DNA from: Polytrichum commune
Taxonomy: Eukaryota > Streptophyta > Polytrichopsida > Polytrichales > Polytrichaceae
DNA: 64,000 nt
Assembly (NCBI GenBank): GCA_950295325.1
Contig: OX485803.1
Location: 75,281,554 to 75,345,553, forward strand
Direction: 5' to 3'
Under the pieces are notes generated by a model, which was not told the DNA's origin, made no database searches, and saw only the letters and a program-made list of their open reading frames with translations. Below are positions 12,101-25,862 of the stretch, one piece after another; the first letter of the stretch is position 1; each line of letters begins with the position of its first letter. Made by a program: the position numbers and the translations under genes.

Positions 12101-14589
12101 TTAATCAGAAGACAACTACTAACAAGTCGCCGGCCTCAAGCAGGAAGAACACGATGAACTCCTAATAAAGCAATTTGCAGCAGGCTGCAAGAGCTGGACG
12201 TCATATGACTACTGCAGGCTATGATCATGTGACAGTACCAAGTCTTGCAGATGAAGCCCATGGGATTATGTAGTGTCTGCTCATGCCTTAAGATCATCAA
12301 GAAATTGGGCAAGGACTAGTCTGAAATCTTCAACGCTACTAGCTAGTACTACTTAGTTTTCTACCAGGATTAAAACAGAAGCAACAGAAACTGGATCATC
12401 AGCAAGCTGCACTGTAACATGATTCAACTATTTTACCTAGTAGTGTATAAAATTTTCTGCCTGCAACCCCTGTATCCGACACAAATCTCAATTGGTCATT
12501 CATATGGATCTGAACCGCAAGCTTATTGAGTGCAAGTGCCAGGGCTAGGGCCAGTGCAACGGTTTAAGTGGTGATCAGGTGCCTACAGTAGTAGCACTAC
12601 ATTCAGGAAAAATCATTGTCAACTGAAAACATCAACTTTAACATTGATTAGTCAGAAGCCTACTACTTAATCTTGGTGAAAGTCGCTGTATCATCATCTT
12701 GTTGCAATTCAGAGCTTTGCATCACTCAATTAACCCTCATGTATAAGTTATAATTTATGTATCCATATGGGTCGCCGCCCATTTCTCGAAGTTTACCTTA
12801 CCCACAGACTGACTGACATAACATATTTACTTAAACTTAACAGTACCCAACGAATTTCTGGCCTCCTGCCACAGGAGATACGGTGATGGAGCATTCCTCC
12901 ATCCCAGCAGAATCTAATGAGTCAGACTTCCAGCTCCGGCAGCTCCTGCAATATTCTTGCTGCTCAGGAGGTGGTACTTCGACATGAGCATGGCAGATAG
13001 GTAGTTTAGGTCAAGTTTGGAGTTGGAAGAAGAAACTAACCCAACCTAACCCAACCTAAGTCAAGCTCATCTTTGCCAAGCACCCATGCCACCCCGAAGA
13101 AGAAGAAAACTTATTAGAAAAAATTTATGATCCTGTACTTAGCAATGCCCCATGTGGGCGTTGAGTAAAGGATAGTATTGAGTGTCTAGCTATGTAGAAC
13201 AAGAGGGAGAGAGACAAGCAGGCGGTGACAGCACTGAACATTGGGAGCACTGCCACATTTTCCACACTAAATTCATACCCATATATGTGTAGATAGATAT
13301 ATGGGATTGTTAATCGACCACACATTGGTTTAAATGACCATAGTCAATATGTAAGGTGTCGACTAGGCTTTGATTTGTCATTTAAGTTGGTCGAGTTTAT
13401 TCATTCTAACACAAAGTTGATATCTTGATCCTCTTCATATGTGCGATGAAAAGTCAAATTTTGATAGGTCATGTGACCATGGGATGTACCTCTATGGTTG
13501 TTTTAACAATCTACGTGGTCGATATAACAATTCCCTATACGTATTGCTTTGCACAACCAAATTTATCACCGTGCTACGTACAAGTTGACATGGCACCACG
13601 GTGTATCATGGACTAAGGTAGAGCCACTTATGACCAATCACTTAAAGGATTCTGCTCCAAATTTGGAGAAGTATAAGGCGGTGCAAAATTTTCCCATGTG
13701 TGAAGAAATTAGGAGGACTACAAATTTTTCACTAATTTTATTCCTTAAATTGAAATTACTATGAATTTTCGAAGCCAAAAGTTGGTTTGAACACATTACT
13801 AATGTCTAGAGTTTGCCATACTCACTCATTTTGGAGACAAATTCCTCCTCACTTTAGCAATCAAATCCAAGGACATGTGTCATGGCACTATCGATTTCCT
13901 AATGATACTATAATTGAAGTTAAAGACTTAGAAACCAAGAAATGTTGGATGGGTGTGCATTGTTGTCGATCATCATCCCAAAAATTCATTCAGTGTGACC
14001 GGATTGTGAGCTTTCTTCTTCAACCCTGGAAATTGCATGCAATCCTTCTTCCCCTCTTTAGCATCCGCAACTATTTGGAATTTTGGAGCTAAGCCTAGAA
14101 GAGTTTTAGGTTCTAAACATTTTTTGGGAGTTGCTTTTGGATTGTAAGTATATGTTAAAAACACTTTCGTAGAAGTGAAAATAAGCACCTTCTTGGGATC
14201 TAGATTATGACCTATAGACCCTTTCTTTCTAAAAATATCTACTTCTGATTAGTTCTCACTTATTAATGTGACAATCGGAAATCATGTCCTACTATGCACA
14301 AAAGCCCAAGTTGTGAAACATGGAACCTTATTTTAACCACCCACAAAAAGAAATTACCGAAATTAGTCCAAGCGTGATTGAAACTCTGGTACCCCATAGA
14401 TACCCGATGGATTCTTGATCGGGAATAGGTAGTTCGATTCTATGTAAGTTGTGAGAGGAGAGTGGATGACAAGATGCATGAATGGCGAGTCACCCACCTC
14501 CTCAAGTTGGTTATCGATCATAATTGATCAGATCGTGGATGTAAAACATACATCATCATGGATAAAATGTCGTATGTGTGGATAGGAAA
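9161..14589. other. Intergenic DNA, 5' flank of the MYB gene
   Basis: The part near 9161 must hold the 5' UTR and promoter of the MYB gene. Further right there are only short unconserved open frames on both strands. No domain, RNA gene or clear mobile element was recognised. Confidence 0.45.
9549..9556 (-). promoter_or_regulatory. Candidate TATA box of the MYB gene
   Basis: The minus strand reads CATATATAGG about 390 bp upstream of the start codon, which would imply a long 5' UTR. It rests on motif and position only; other TATA-like strings exist in this AT-rich DNA. Confidence 0.25.
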
Positions 14590-15130
14590 CATAGGAGAGT
14601 TGTTGGAAGTGCCCTCCACTTGGATGAGCGACTAGTTATGGGGATTTACCTGGTATGTTCTTGGACAGAAACTGGAGGTTGATGATACAGATGAACTGCT
14701 CTTTGCTATATTGGATAGAAAATCATAGCCTGGGAGTTGTCGAAAGGGTAACTTCTCCACTTGGATAGTGCGTGGCCTGGTATTGATATAACACTGAGCA
14801 TGGAAGTTCTCACTGATGCAGGAAAATAAGTGGGTTCTGCACTGATGTGTGAGCTCATGATCACAACTTTGGTCATCAACACAAACCAGAGGTTTTGGAT
14901 GGACTACTCTTTAAGTGAAATTTAAATGTGCACAATGGAGTTGTTAGAAATGCTCTCCACTTGGGGGAACAACTGGTTAAGACACATTAACACTTACTCC
15001 AAAGTAAAAATGGCATGCAAGCTCTTTAGTAGGTGTGCTTGTGGACAAAATTTGGAGGTTATGGATGAATTGCTTTCTGTAGGGATAGAAAACACATGGG
15101 AGTTGTCGGAAGCATTCTCCACTTCATGAG
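14590..15130 (+). repeat. Diverged two-copy tandem duplication, about 340-360 bp period
   Basis: GAGTTGTTGGAAGTGCCCTC at about 14597 recurs as GAGTTGTTAGAAATGCTCTC at about 14938. A second internal segment, GAGTTGTCG..., occurs near 14735 and again near 15096. Copies carry many substitutions and indels. No coding potential was recognised. Confidence 0.6.
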
Positions 15131-15319
15131 CAAACGAATATAACATACGACTTAACACTTATGCAAAGAAATTGGTAGGTTCTCCATCAATTCTTGACCT
15201 CGATATGATCACAGCTTGTTGTTTGGCACATTTTATCCATGCTTGACGTTTTCAAACATGCCTCTAGTGTGTTGCTCATGGCATTTATTACATAATAATG
15301 TGAAATCCTGGTAACCTTA

Positions 15320-15645
15320 AGGTAGACATGCCTAATTCCAATAATATGGACATCTATATTTGAATGATATGTGGTTAGGTATGGATCTAAGAACATGCAC
15401 CAAAGTGATATTTGCTTAAGAAAGAGTGGACTATGTACTCAAAATATGCTAACCATTATGATCCGATAGTCAACATAATTGGGGGTTCACCTATATGACC
15501 ACTTAATGTACACAAAAATCTTCACTTTGATCATGAATAAGACTCTCTGCAAAAATTTATGAAACAAATGACTATGGGCACGATTTGGATTCACTAACCA
15601 AATCACACAATTCGCATGTTTCATATCCTACAAGAAGTGAGTGCA
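15320..15645 (+). repeat. Dispersed repeat family R, copy 1
   Basis: Shares ordered blocks with copies near 38095, 47720, 51930 and 60060: an 'atttgagtgatatg' block, 'caccaaaaagacatgtg', 'tcttcactttgataatgaataagatattcat' and 'gtttcatatcct'. Its class is unknown; no protein motif or clear terminal repeat was found. Confidence 0.6.
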
Positions 15646-15868
15646 GAGAGAAACGTATCCAACGTTTCACAAGTCCACCTAATATATTAATATACTTACT
15701 TACCTAGTTATTCTGATGTCATTCTATAGGATCTGTCCTCGATTTGCATCAAGCAGTTACGACAACACTGTGCCATCCTGAAGATCTCAATCGAGAAGTC
15801 AGGTTGAAATGGAAAGCTTGCGTATAAAACATATAATGTACATAAGTTACTCCTTTGGTGTGACACGG

Positions 15869-15914
15869 GCAGGCAAGCCAAGCCAAGCCAAGCCAAGCCT
15901 TGCCTTGCCCTGCC
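15869..15914. repeat. AAGCC pentanucleotide microsatellite
   Basis: About five AAGCC units followed by TTGCC/CTGCC units of the complementary type, giving a partly self-complementary tract. Confidence 0.85.
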
Positions 15915-16360
15915 ACCCGGGATTTTGATCAGCTACAGCAAATAAGACAAAGCTTTTTCACTTGCGCCCACATGTCAACGTCAGAGTGGAGGATTCCTGC
16001 ATATGGCGAGGGAGGGAGGGGGGCGGGCGTCAGGAATATGGAATGTCTGAACACGAGCTTGGCACATGGTCAACCAGCTCTCCATTTAATGCGGAGCCCA
16101 AATACACTTTGGTCATCGTGAGTACCTCACTAACTTAATTAATTGCCTGCCCCAAATTCATTTCTCCGGCCGCCCGAGTCCACGCTAGCTCGTCGTGTTA
16201 ATTTATTTAGACACAACCAAACCATGTTAATTTCGGAGAGGAGGAAGAAGAGCAGCGTGGATCTCGTGCTTGTCCAGTACGTGGAGACGTATAAGTACAA
16301 GATATGGCACACTACATGATAAAGACTGTAAACTGTAAGTGTCGAGTCTCTCTAGAAGAC
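15915..16360. other. Intergenic DNA, nothing recognised
   Basis: No gene, RNA or repeat identified by eye. Confidence 0.4.
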
Positions 16361-16620
16361 TTTGGGAAGGAGAGAGAGGGGATAATCGTAGACAAGCATA
16401 CCTCCCAATGATTCATCCAACATTAAAGCTCTCAAATAGTATACGACCCGGAGTTTACTTTCTTTTAGTTCATTGGACACCGATTAGCTAAAAGGACCCG
16501 GAATTAGTATGTTTGGAGGTTATTTGAGAGGAATCGGCAACAAATCTATGGGGGGTCGAGTTTTTATGTTAAGTGGATGAGAGGTATGCTTGTAAAGTAT
16601 AATTCTCTCTCTTCCTTGGG
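16361..16620. mobile_element. MITE-like element, GA-rich ends, copy A
   Basis: The left end GGAAGGAGAGAGAGGGGATA is followed by 'acaagcatacctc...attcatccaacat'. The right end is the near-complement '...gatgagaggtatgcttgtaaagtataattctctctcttcc'. The same arrangement recurs at 52500-52751. Non-autonomous and non-coding; superfamily not assigned. Confidence 0.6.
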
Positions 16621-19496
16621 GTTGGTGGAGAGAAAGAATGTTGTGATCACAACTGCCTTCGTAACAATACTTTACACTAGGAGAGAGGGAATGATCGCGT
16701 ATGAATGAGCGTAATTCTCATCCATCCAAAATGAAATCTTGATCATTTATTAGTTTGTGGCCGATTCATTTCAAATGACTTCGACTGCTAAGGGTTTCTC
16801 GCCCACCAAGTTCTAGTGTGGATAATGACAAACCCACCTAAATGGAGAGGGAATTTGGTGGGTAGGGTTTGTATGTGCCAACTAGCTACTCCCATCTTCT
16901 CAAATCCGGGCCCACCTACTAACTTTCTCCTCCTTCTAAAACGGGTCTTCAAAAACGGGTCTTCAAAAACTTTGGTGACCGGGACTTGTAGGTTAAAGAT
17001 GCTTTAGTGGTTGCATGGAAGTCTAGCAGCTCATGTCCACAGCCATCCACATTCTAGCAAAATACGAAAATGTGGTTGGATGGCGGCTTGTGCTTAAGTA
17101 CATGCGAACACCTCCGACCCACTATTATCTAGAATCTAGTGGACGAGCGGCCTACATGGACCCACTGTAAGATTTACTTTGAGATATTTAAGAATACTCA
17201 TGGTAGCAAATCAATTAGAAATAGTAACCTTTAAATTGAATAAATATTCAAGAAATGTATGTTGGATGTATGAGAGATACACCCATATGCAATAATTCCC
17301 TCTCTCCATATTACATGCTAAAAAGCATAACATTCTTTTTGTAACCCTAGTAAAAGTTATTCTGCTCTCCCATCCAAAGGGTTCATATTCTATACTTTTA
17401 TCCTAGATCCACCATCAAAGACATCCAATTGGCATATCTTCAAGGAAAGAGAACATGCTCTTCCCACTTACATTGTTTTCTTTATGGGGGCAAGGAAAGG
17501 AGACATGTGAAACACTTTATTTCATGCCGAAAAAAAGTACAAGGTCACCGGGACCCGGTGGGTCCACTCTTCATACCATTACAAAACTAACGTAAGTGTT
17601 AAAAGGTGTGAATTATTTAAGGCATTGGCGTACATTGTATACATAAGAGGGAGGTGTTGCTTTTTTGTAGTGTGTACAAATGATTAAAGAAAAGTCTACA
17701 TAGAATCTTAAATAGAGGTATATGTACACAAATGGTCCAAAACCTTAGAGAATATTTTGACCATAGACATATGTAGTAGGATCAAAGTGCAATGAGTTAC
17801 ATCCTCTAGATACAAAAAAGGTCTACAATAACTTTCTCTAGAAAGTGGAATTGGATTGTATACATAATCTTAAAGATGTATTTTCATGATTTATTAATTT
17901 TGTATGTAGTGGAGGCATTTATCACATTAAATTGAAAACCCTAGTACACTCTCAACTCCATAATATCAACCTCCTTAATGTCACTCCTTCTCTTACATCC
18001 CGAAACCCCAGGGAATAGATGTTCTTAATTTAAATCTCACTCCTTATTGTCACGTTTCCCTCCCATATATCATGGGTTTTGACATGAGATAGTCCACCAA
18101 GAATGCAACCACACACTTGCACGCATCACATTGTCATCATTGTAATTATTATCATTATTGCAATGTTGACTTTGTGTTATTCCATAATGTCACAAGCTAC
18201 ACTAGTGTTTGACTCACACATCCATATCAAACACTACAATACTCCTTAATATCATGCACAGTTTCATTGCCACAAGCATTATATTACGGAATTCACAATG
18301 TATATGTACATGAGTCTATAATCTAGCGTGCATTAGTACGTACACCTTTGTTTATCTTTCTAACCCTCTTGTGTATAGAGGGTTCTATTTCATATTCACT
18401 CATGCACATCATTTAGACAACTCAAATGAAGAGTGGACCTCCAAGGCTGGGACCCAAAGGAGAGAGGAGCACCTCTCGGGGATCGTGAACATAGTGAAAC
18501 CTGACTTACTAATGTTATGTTGAGGAATATATCAAAACTGTAACTATGATTGGAATATAGTCCTACGAAGAATTTTTATGTGACGTTATCTTTATCTTCT
18601 ATTGATTCTCATGTTGCTAGTACAGTAGTGGTATCTAAATGACATGGTCATCCAATAGGAAATGACTAAAATGACACCTTCAAGTATATAACTTTAGTAA
18701 TTTCATGTTAGATGGTCGTGTCATATAATAACCACAGTTACTTTACATGTAGTGTGTCAGAACTTTCACATAACATTACTCAACGTTGTGGGCCATGGGA
18801 GTATAACCATGGGTTTCTCTATCTAAATCTAAGTTTCCTTGCCAATTTTTTGCATCCCATGCTTGTATTCCCAAGGTTCACGTAGCAATTTAATCCATTC
18901 ATATGACATGTTGGTTACAGTTAAGTTTAACAAATTATTCAACAAGGAAGCAATAAAATCTTTGAAGTATAAATATGCCCATGTGATAGAGGACACGCCC
19001 ATAATAGTTTTAATGACAGACACAAAGTCATGGATGCTTAATCATAAATTGTTCATTGATAGAATTCATTTCGGCAATTTCTATACATGGGGGACCATGA
19101 TGCACCCAAAATACACAAATGGTATACTATAATTTACTTTTCATTCATTTTGAAATAAGGCTTGAAGTTCTCTTGGTTGTGGTTCTCACAACTTTCTTCA
19201 CAAATGATAAAAGGAAACCAATTTGTACTTGGTGTGTTATTGTGGTTTTGAATGTTTTCAAACTGAAAAATTGGATTAATGTATGAGAAAACAACTAATA
19301 GTACTCCCCTAGTGTCTACTACTAGTTGAATTGTTGGTTGCATAACACTAGAAGAAACTTGTCCATTTCAACAAGTGATTTATGTCAATTTTCATCATGT
19401 GATGGTGGACCAAAAAACGGTATGTCAATTTGAGGGGGGGGGGTAAGATTAAGAACTACCCGAAGTAAATTGTCATGGTCAACCCCCTGGAGGCTC
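16621..19496. other. Intergenic DNA with half-copies of the GA-ended MITE
   Basis: Arm-like fragments of the GA-ended family occur near 16672-16725 and 17258-17306 (right-arm type). The rest is AT-rich with no gene recognised. Confidence 0.4.
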
Positions 19497-19712
19497 ATTG
19501 ATTGTTTTGTTGATTGTTGATTGATTGCTACCCAATAATCGATAGCAAAATCTACTGCAAACAAAAAGAATCCAAAACAAATTCATAAAACATTGGATCG
19601 TTAGATCTTGCAACCAACAAGATCTAACAATCCATAATGTTTTGGAAAAAAAAAAGGTTTTTAGATAAATTGGTTGCAAGTAGCAATCGACTAAGTTAAG
19701 AAAATCATTCAA
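19497..19712. mobile_element. Imperfect foldback element, about 215 bp
   Basis: A central hairpin (GTTAGATCTTG / CAAGATCTAAC) near 19600-19630 is flanked by further matching arms (AAAACATTGGAT against ATCCATAATGTTTT, and GATTGCTAC against GTAGCAATC). Together they form a long interrupted palindrome. Non-coding; a small foldback or MITE is the likeliest reading. Confidence 0.55.
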
Positions 19713-20356
19713 ATTTTAAGAAAATCTTTAAAAATGCAACTAAAATATCCAAGGTCATACTCTTTTAATTTAATATAGATTCTAGAAGTCACGTGCTAGT
19801 AGAAGTCAATTGGAGCAGTCAACCAATAATACTTATTTTTCAACAAGTGAGGAAAAATATTTACACGCCAAGGGTCATCACATCATGTCTAGGGCAAAAG
19901 TGAAGACGTCATATCCGTGGTGGTGTGATAGCCAAAGGCCATGTCATGTTCATTTGCGCATTGTTGATTTCAACCATCCTTGTGTGACTTGTTCATTGCA
20001 ACCTATGGCATCAAAATGCATAAATAAATCATTTTGGTTGTCAACCAAAGATTTTGATCATAGTTTTGGGACAATTGACAACCGGAATTCTTTAGATGAC
20101 AACCAAAACAACTCTATTTATGCATTTTCTTGCCATTGGTTGCAATGGACAAGTTGCAAAGGATGGTTGCAACGTTTTCTTCTGCTTTAGCCTACAAATA
20201 ACCACACATTTGGTACCCCATGCTTCTAAGCTCCACGTCTATTATCTAGCTACATGTGTATTTGTACCACTAAGGTAGAAGGTGCTTAAACCAACACCCT
20301 ATAATCTTGCACAATAAGTACATATTGATTATGAGAATGTACACATGTGAACTCAG

Positions 20357-20371
20357 CCCCCCCCCCCCCCC
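20357..20371 (+). repeat. Poly-C run, 15 bp
   Basis: An uninterrupted C run in AT-rich DNA; one of several G/C homopolymers in the window. Confidence 0.9.
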
Positions 20372-20764
20372 ACGGTTTTGGATAATCTACTAGAGAAACT
20401 TTGAATCCTTATTTTTTTTTGCATACAAATTCTAAAAAAATTGCATACTTTGGTGCATTGAAATATGCTTTCGATTGCTAACTTGAGAAGCTTCATTTTA
20501 GTTCAATATAATATTATTTTATGTACTCCACTTTGAAAATGACAGTTTTAGCACCCTCTACCTTAGAATTTGAGCATGCATGGTCTCAAAATATTTAGCA
20601 GTAATGAATCATGAAGACATAGTCTAACTCATGTCATATCGATTGGTCTCTTGATGATGTATGACTCATAAGGAACTCGAACTCATACATCTATGTATAT
20701 TCAGAGAGAATTGGTTCTCCGCTAAGAATATTGAATAGAGTTACCATGACTTGACTAGGGAACA

Positions 20765-20850
20765 ATTATTTTCTTTTATATTTTTTCTCTTTTTGAGACA
20801 AAAGGCCAACTAGCCAACGTCAAAATGAATTAAGAACCAAAGAAGTCATG
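20765..20850 (-). mobile_element. Possible 3' tail of a non-LTR retrotransposon
   Basis: The minus strand reads '...GTTGGCCTTTTGTCTCAAAAA' followed by an A-rich tail. This matches the 3' segment seen again at 26574-26626, where it is flanked by direct repeats. No coding part was recognised. Confidence 0.35.
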
Positions 20851-22678
20851 CCCACTTTTGGGGGAGGCGGAACCCCTCAAGCATGACACACCTCCATGTC
20901 AAAAAGACCCATACACAAGACTCACCACCATAGACAACCTACCAAGCCATTGGCCATGGACAACCCCCAAACCACTGAAAAAAAAACAAACCCGCACGAC
21001 CACCAGCCTATTGCCATTGGCGCATACAAGGTCCATTTAATCATAATTTGATTGTTCCTTCTACAAAGCACACCTCTCTCTCTCTCTTCTCAAGTCTCTC
21101 AAATCCCTTAAGCAAAACTTTGACCGAGAGGGTGTTAATCTTAATGTGCATAGCCCCACAGGGAGATCACTCCATTGTAAATTTGAACAACCACGTGCGA
21201 ACACTTTACATGTAAAAAATCCTACTTTTTACATAAAGCATCACCAAAATGAGTCAAACTTTTATCAAATTTTTTCATGAATCGATATACACGGTACCTA
21301 TTACATAGTAAAAAATAACAACTAATTGGATGATTTTATTTTTTAATAAAACATACCGTTTCTAACTAGAATGACGTAGAATTGAACTAAAAACATTACT
21401 ACAAAAAACGAAGATGACTAAAACTTTCAAAAAAAAAACATACAAAAGATACTATCAATGGTTATGTATATGTAGAAAAAAATATTAAAAAATATAATAT
21501 TATCTATGGCATGTAATATAGGGGTAGCAAACTTTGTTTGCATGTGTTGTTCAACTTGACAATGGAGTGACCTCAATTTCCTATAAAAATAATTGATGTG
21601 ACCCACACTAATATTAGACTAGAGATTTGGTGTGTGTTGGAAATTGATGTGGGCCCTAGAAAAACAAATTGGTCCACACTAATAGGATAATATAGTGTAG
21701 TGAAATCCTATGGACATGGGCACATGGCCCAACCTTAACCTGCTCGCGTTGTGAGTTTTAAGGTGGGCCCCATCATTGCAAATCGGGGGAGCTTGCCTCC
21801 GACCATGTTGCTAGTCTGGCATGTCCAACACATGGTTGTGACAACACAACTTGGGCTAGCCAAGTTATGATAATTGTGCGTAACATGAAATGTTGAGGTA
21901 AAACACAATGTCGCCATGACTAAAACGGGGCATGTTTTCACCTACGTGGGTTGCCAGCATAATGGCATATGTTGTGATGGCATGCCCTCCAACTGCATGT
22001 CCTACCTCCCACTCGACACAAAGTGACCATTTTATGACACATGTGCCTAGGCCTTCTAACTTTGCCGATGACATGGAAATTGGTTTCCTACAATAAGGTT
22101 TGCAAAGCCATGTCATGGACCATGCATGTATCATGTGCACGACATGAATGATGACCCTATGGATATGACGATGAGATGCATTAAAAAATATTACGAAATG
22201 ATCACGATGCCCCCATGGACTCAATGGATTTTAAAATTTTATGATGACCATGGAATGGATGATCGTATATTACTTATGACGGAATGGAACAGATGGACAG
22301 ACGGACCCATCAATTGTAGGTGCTAGAAGACTCTCTTGTCATGGCACCCATCATCATCATCATGCGAAGCTTGGTAATTCTCCTTTGTTTTAATGAGACA
22401 AACAAAATGGATAAATGCCCAATATCATGACCTATCTATGATTTCTTGAATATTATTCCTTGGAGCATGGTTGAGTGTGATGCCTTTCCAAGTCTATAAT
22501 AATAAGCATGTCAATCAACACAATTTTTATTTTGATTGCTTTGAATCATGTCCAACGATTCCCTTGTTTTGTTTCAATATTGAGGAACTACCTAGTACAT
22601 CGATTATTGCATCGATTATTTTGAAGACATTGTAAACTTTTAAATAGTGTGAAGAACAAGTAGAGTGGACCACAGTAA
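20851..22678. other. Intergenic DNA, nothing recognised
   Basis: AT-rich, with a CT-rich tract near 21073-21090. No gene motif. Confidence 0.4.
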
Positions 22679-23166
22679 GGACCGTTTTACACATTGATCA
22701 AGAGCCGTGACCATGGGAATAAAAATCCAAATTTGCAATAATCGATGGGCCCTCAAGCTTTGTGTGAATTGAAAGTGGATCATGTTGAGGGAGTGCAACA
22801 TATTGTAAAGACTATCTAAAATAATAGGTAGTCCAAATGCCACTATGGTAAAATAATATTTCCAGGAGCCAATGGCAATTTGTTACCTTGTCAAGGCCTT
22901 TAGACTTGTTGTAGGCCCACACTCATGTTTTTATATGGGCCTAACACAATATCCGGAACACCATGAAACATTATCACAACATTATCCAGTTGGTGCCAAG
23001 TAGGACGCCATGTAGATTTTTCATTCTTTCAAATTTCTTTGGTCCCTTAGGCCCTCATGGTCTTTGTGTAGAGCAAACTTGGACCATCTCCAGTTTCTCA
23101 ACCAGTCACATAATTTGCATTTTAAGGGTCATGGGCGCGCCCTCAAGCTCTAGTGCAATGTGACCT
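22679..23166. mobile_element. Diverged Tourist/PIF-like MITE
   Basis: Its right half (about 23030-23163) aligns with 44780-44899 of the clearer copy: 'ttggtccct...gagcaaacttggacc...ggtcatggg...ccctcaag'. TAA lies on both sides (22676-22678 and 23167-23169), but the terminal repeats have decayed, so the exact ends are uncertain. Confidence 0.5.
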
Positions 23167-23169
23167 TAA

Positions 23170-24565
23170 GTTTTGTATTTTGCAATAACTACCCTTTGTT
23201 CAAGTTTGATTGGGCACATCTTTGCCTAATTTCAACTTCTAAAAACTCTCCAAATATGCACATGATGACATGTGGTACTTTAATTACCATAGTTGATTAA
23301 GATACACCCAACATTGAAACGTTCTATTACTATGAGTGATTAACTAATGTCAAGTCTATTTCGTATGGTGCATTTTAATTGGCAAACCATGGTAATAGTA
23401 TTGACATGCCAAGACCTTCTCAACATTAACGTGTTCTAGTGATTATTGTGGCCCACACTAGATTTGGAGATAATTTGGTGTACTTCATTCATTCCAAAAT
23501 AGTGTGGACCACGTGAATTTGAAGCATCCATACCACATTACTTACAAAGTCAACACTATTTTCCCTGGGCAAAAGTGATGTGTACTAGTGTATACCACAC
23601 AAGAATTTTGGTGTTTTAAATAGGTTGTATTATGAGGTTAGTCAATGAAGAGAATATTATGGCACCATCGTGTCCTTGGTGTGCATGGACACAAACTAAG
23701 TTGGCATGAATTTTTATATTTGTTCGAACTAAAATGCACCATGGATTCATTTAGAGTTAATGTTTTCTTCACATGTCACATAGCATCATCATTGTCATGA
23801 GTGTGTTGAGGATATGCATAACACAATGCCATTTGCCATGCATGCACTTTCATGATATGATAATCATGTCACTTTATGATTTTGTTATTATGCCACTATT
23901 ATACACACCTCACTCTAACTTTAAGGCATTCGTAAATTGATGTGGTACAATCTATTTATTATCCTAGCATTATTCAAGTCAAGTATTGACATGTCATGTG
24001 GGCCCGTTGGATCACAACCGTAGGTTCTCAAACAATTCCTTGGGATGTTGGACTTTTTGTCAGAATATGAGCATTCTTACGTGTTGGTCATATATTTAGA
24101 AAGAGAACACATTTGTTGTTGGATGATGTTATGTATTCACATTATTCCAAGGTCCACATTATTTGAAATAAAAGGTGGGAGTCGTATGTTTCAACCTTCA
24201 TGTCATGATGTCACCACCTGTTACAACACTTCATTCATGGTTGTGCACTAAAAGCAATATTAGTTATTAAAGCACAACATTTTGTAGAGTCAATGGTGAC
24301 TTTTGTGTTTTTGATTGAAAAGATCATCATGACATGTTCATAACAAATGTCATCTAATTGGAGAGATAAAACAATATTATATAACATTGGCAAAGAACTA
24401 GGTGAACTCCATATTCATGATAGGTATGCAAGATTTGAGCTTTGCATTAGCATGCATTGTTGCAAGGTATAGTTTGTTACACTGCCTATTATGCCAATAG
24501 TCATAATATCTAGCATTATAGGTTTACATGAAAAAAAAAATTATGGCTTGTATAATTTTTTATTG
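23170..24565. other. Intergenic DNA, nothing recognised
   Basis: Many TGTGG/CCACA-type segments resembling MITE interiors, but no pair of ends could be assigned. No gene motif. Confidence 0.4.
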
Positions 24566-24704
24566 CATAACATTATTCAGATCCATAACAAGGTTTTGTG
24601 GGATTGATAGTATTACATAGAATATTCCTCACATACAAATTGAATATGGGAATATTCCATGGACAATCCCACAGAACACGGTTATGAATCTAAATAATGT
24701 TATG
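24566..24704. mobile_element. Short MITE with 40-bp arms (CATAACATTATT family)
   Basis: Left arm 24566-24605 (CATAACATTATTCAG...TGTGGGATT) and right arm 24665-24704 are inverted copies with about six mismatches. The centre contains a second inverted pair, GAATATTCC / GGAATATTCC. Related arms occur at 26891, 40528, 47396 and near 53985-54028. Confidence 0.7.
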
Positions 24705-25862
24705 TGATGCATGGATCCTAGGATAAGGTGCTTCATTCCTAGTTTTTATTTTCTTTAAATAAGTAGATAAACCAAAAACATTAATACAAATATAATTTGA
24801 ATTGAAATTAAAGAGAAACATAGAGATAAAAAATGCTTGGGACGTGCTCTAAATGTTCAATGGGTGTTCATTGAACCTTGTTCCAAGAAGGTCTTGGGGT
24901 GGGGGTATCATTAAAGATTTTGTTGGGTCAAACACTATTTTCAAATTAATCCATTTTCAACATTTATACATAAGCAAGGGATGACCATGAGGCTTTACAT
25001 AAGCATATAGCTTGACATGAGAAAGAGAGCAAGATATTAAGTAGTGGGAGATCAAGATCAAGATTACCCAACCTAGATGTATTTATCACAGACATGCAAC
25101 ATATAATATACCAACCAAACATCCACGAGGTAGACCTCCCAAAACACCTCAAAATCCACCATCTACACCACTTAACACATCAATGAGGTGATCATCAAGG
25201 CTAAAGTCATAATGTTCCCTCCTATTTTTGTATGGAACACGTTGAATCCACATGTATACAAGCAACTTGATTATCCCCTTAATCATGTGCAATGATGGAA
25301 ATCCAAAAACAATTCAAAGATTTTTTAGTTTTTAGTTTTTATTGAGTTTGTGAAATTTTACCATACCCACCTTAATGTTTCAAAATTTGCAATACCACTC
25401 TTCATTCACCTTGTAGAGAACCCCTTGCATATAAAATGGGAGTTGCCACCTTAGGCTAGTTGAATTGACTGGCAAATTTGATTGGATTGACACTTAGTCC
25501 TCCCCCTCCCCCTTCATTCCTTTTTTTAGGGTGGCATGATGGCCTATCATGTGATAACCTTGGTTAATTTAGTCACAACTTTGTGTTGCCATCCATTCAA
25601 ATATCCATATTATCCACAAAAGATCCTAAGAACTTTTGTGGAAATAAATGAAACAATTCTCATTTCGTTGCCAACAAAACACATGTAGCCACTCAGACCC
25701 AAAGATGAGAGAGAGGTGGGCTCTCTTGGGTGCACAATGTGGAAGCACATAACCCCAAGAAGGACCGTGCAAAAATCCTCAACATGATACCAATTCTAAA
25801 TTAGAAGCATGAAGGTTCCATGAGATTTTAGAGTTACATCGCACATAGATGGGGTGTTACAT
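24705..25862. other. Intergenic DNA, nothing recognised
   Basis: AT-rich with no conserved open frame. Confidence 0.4.
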
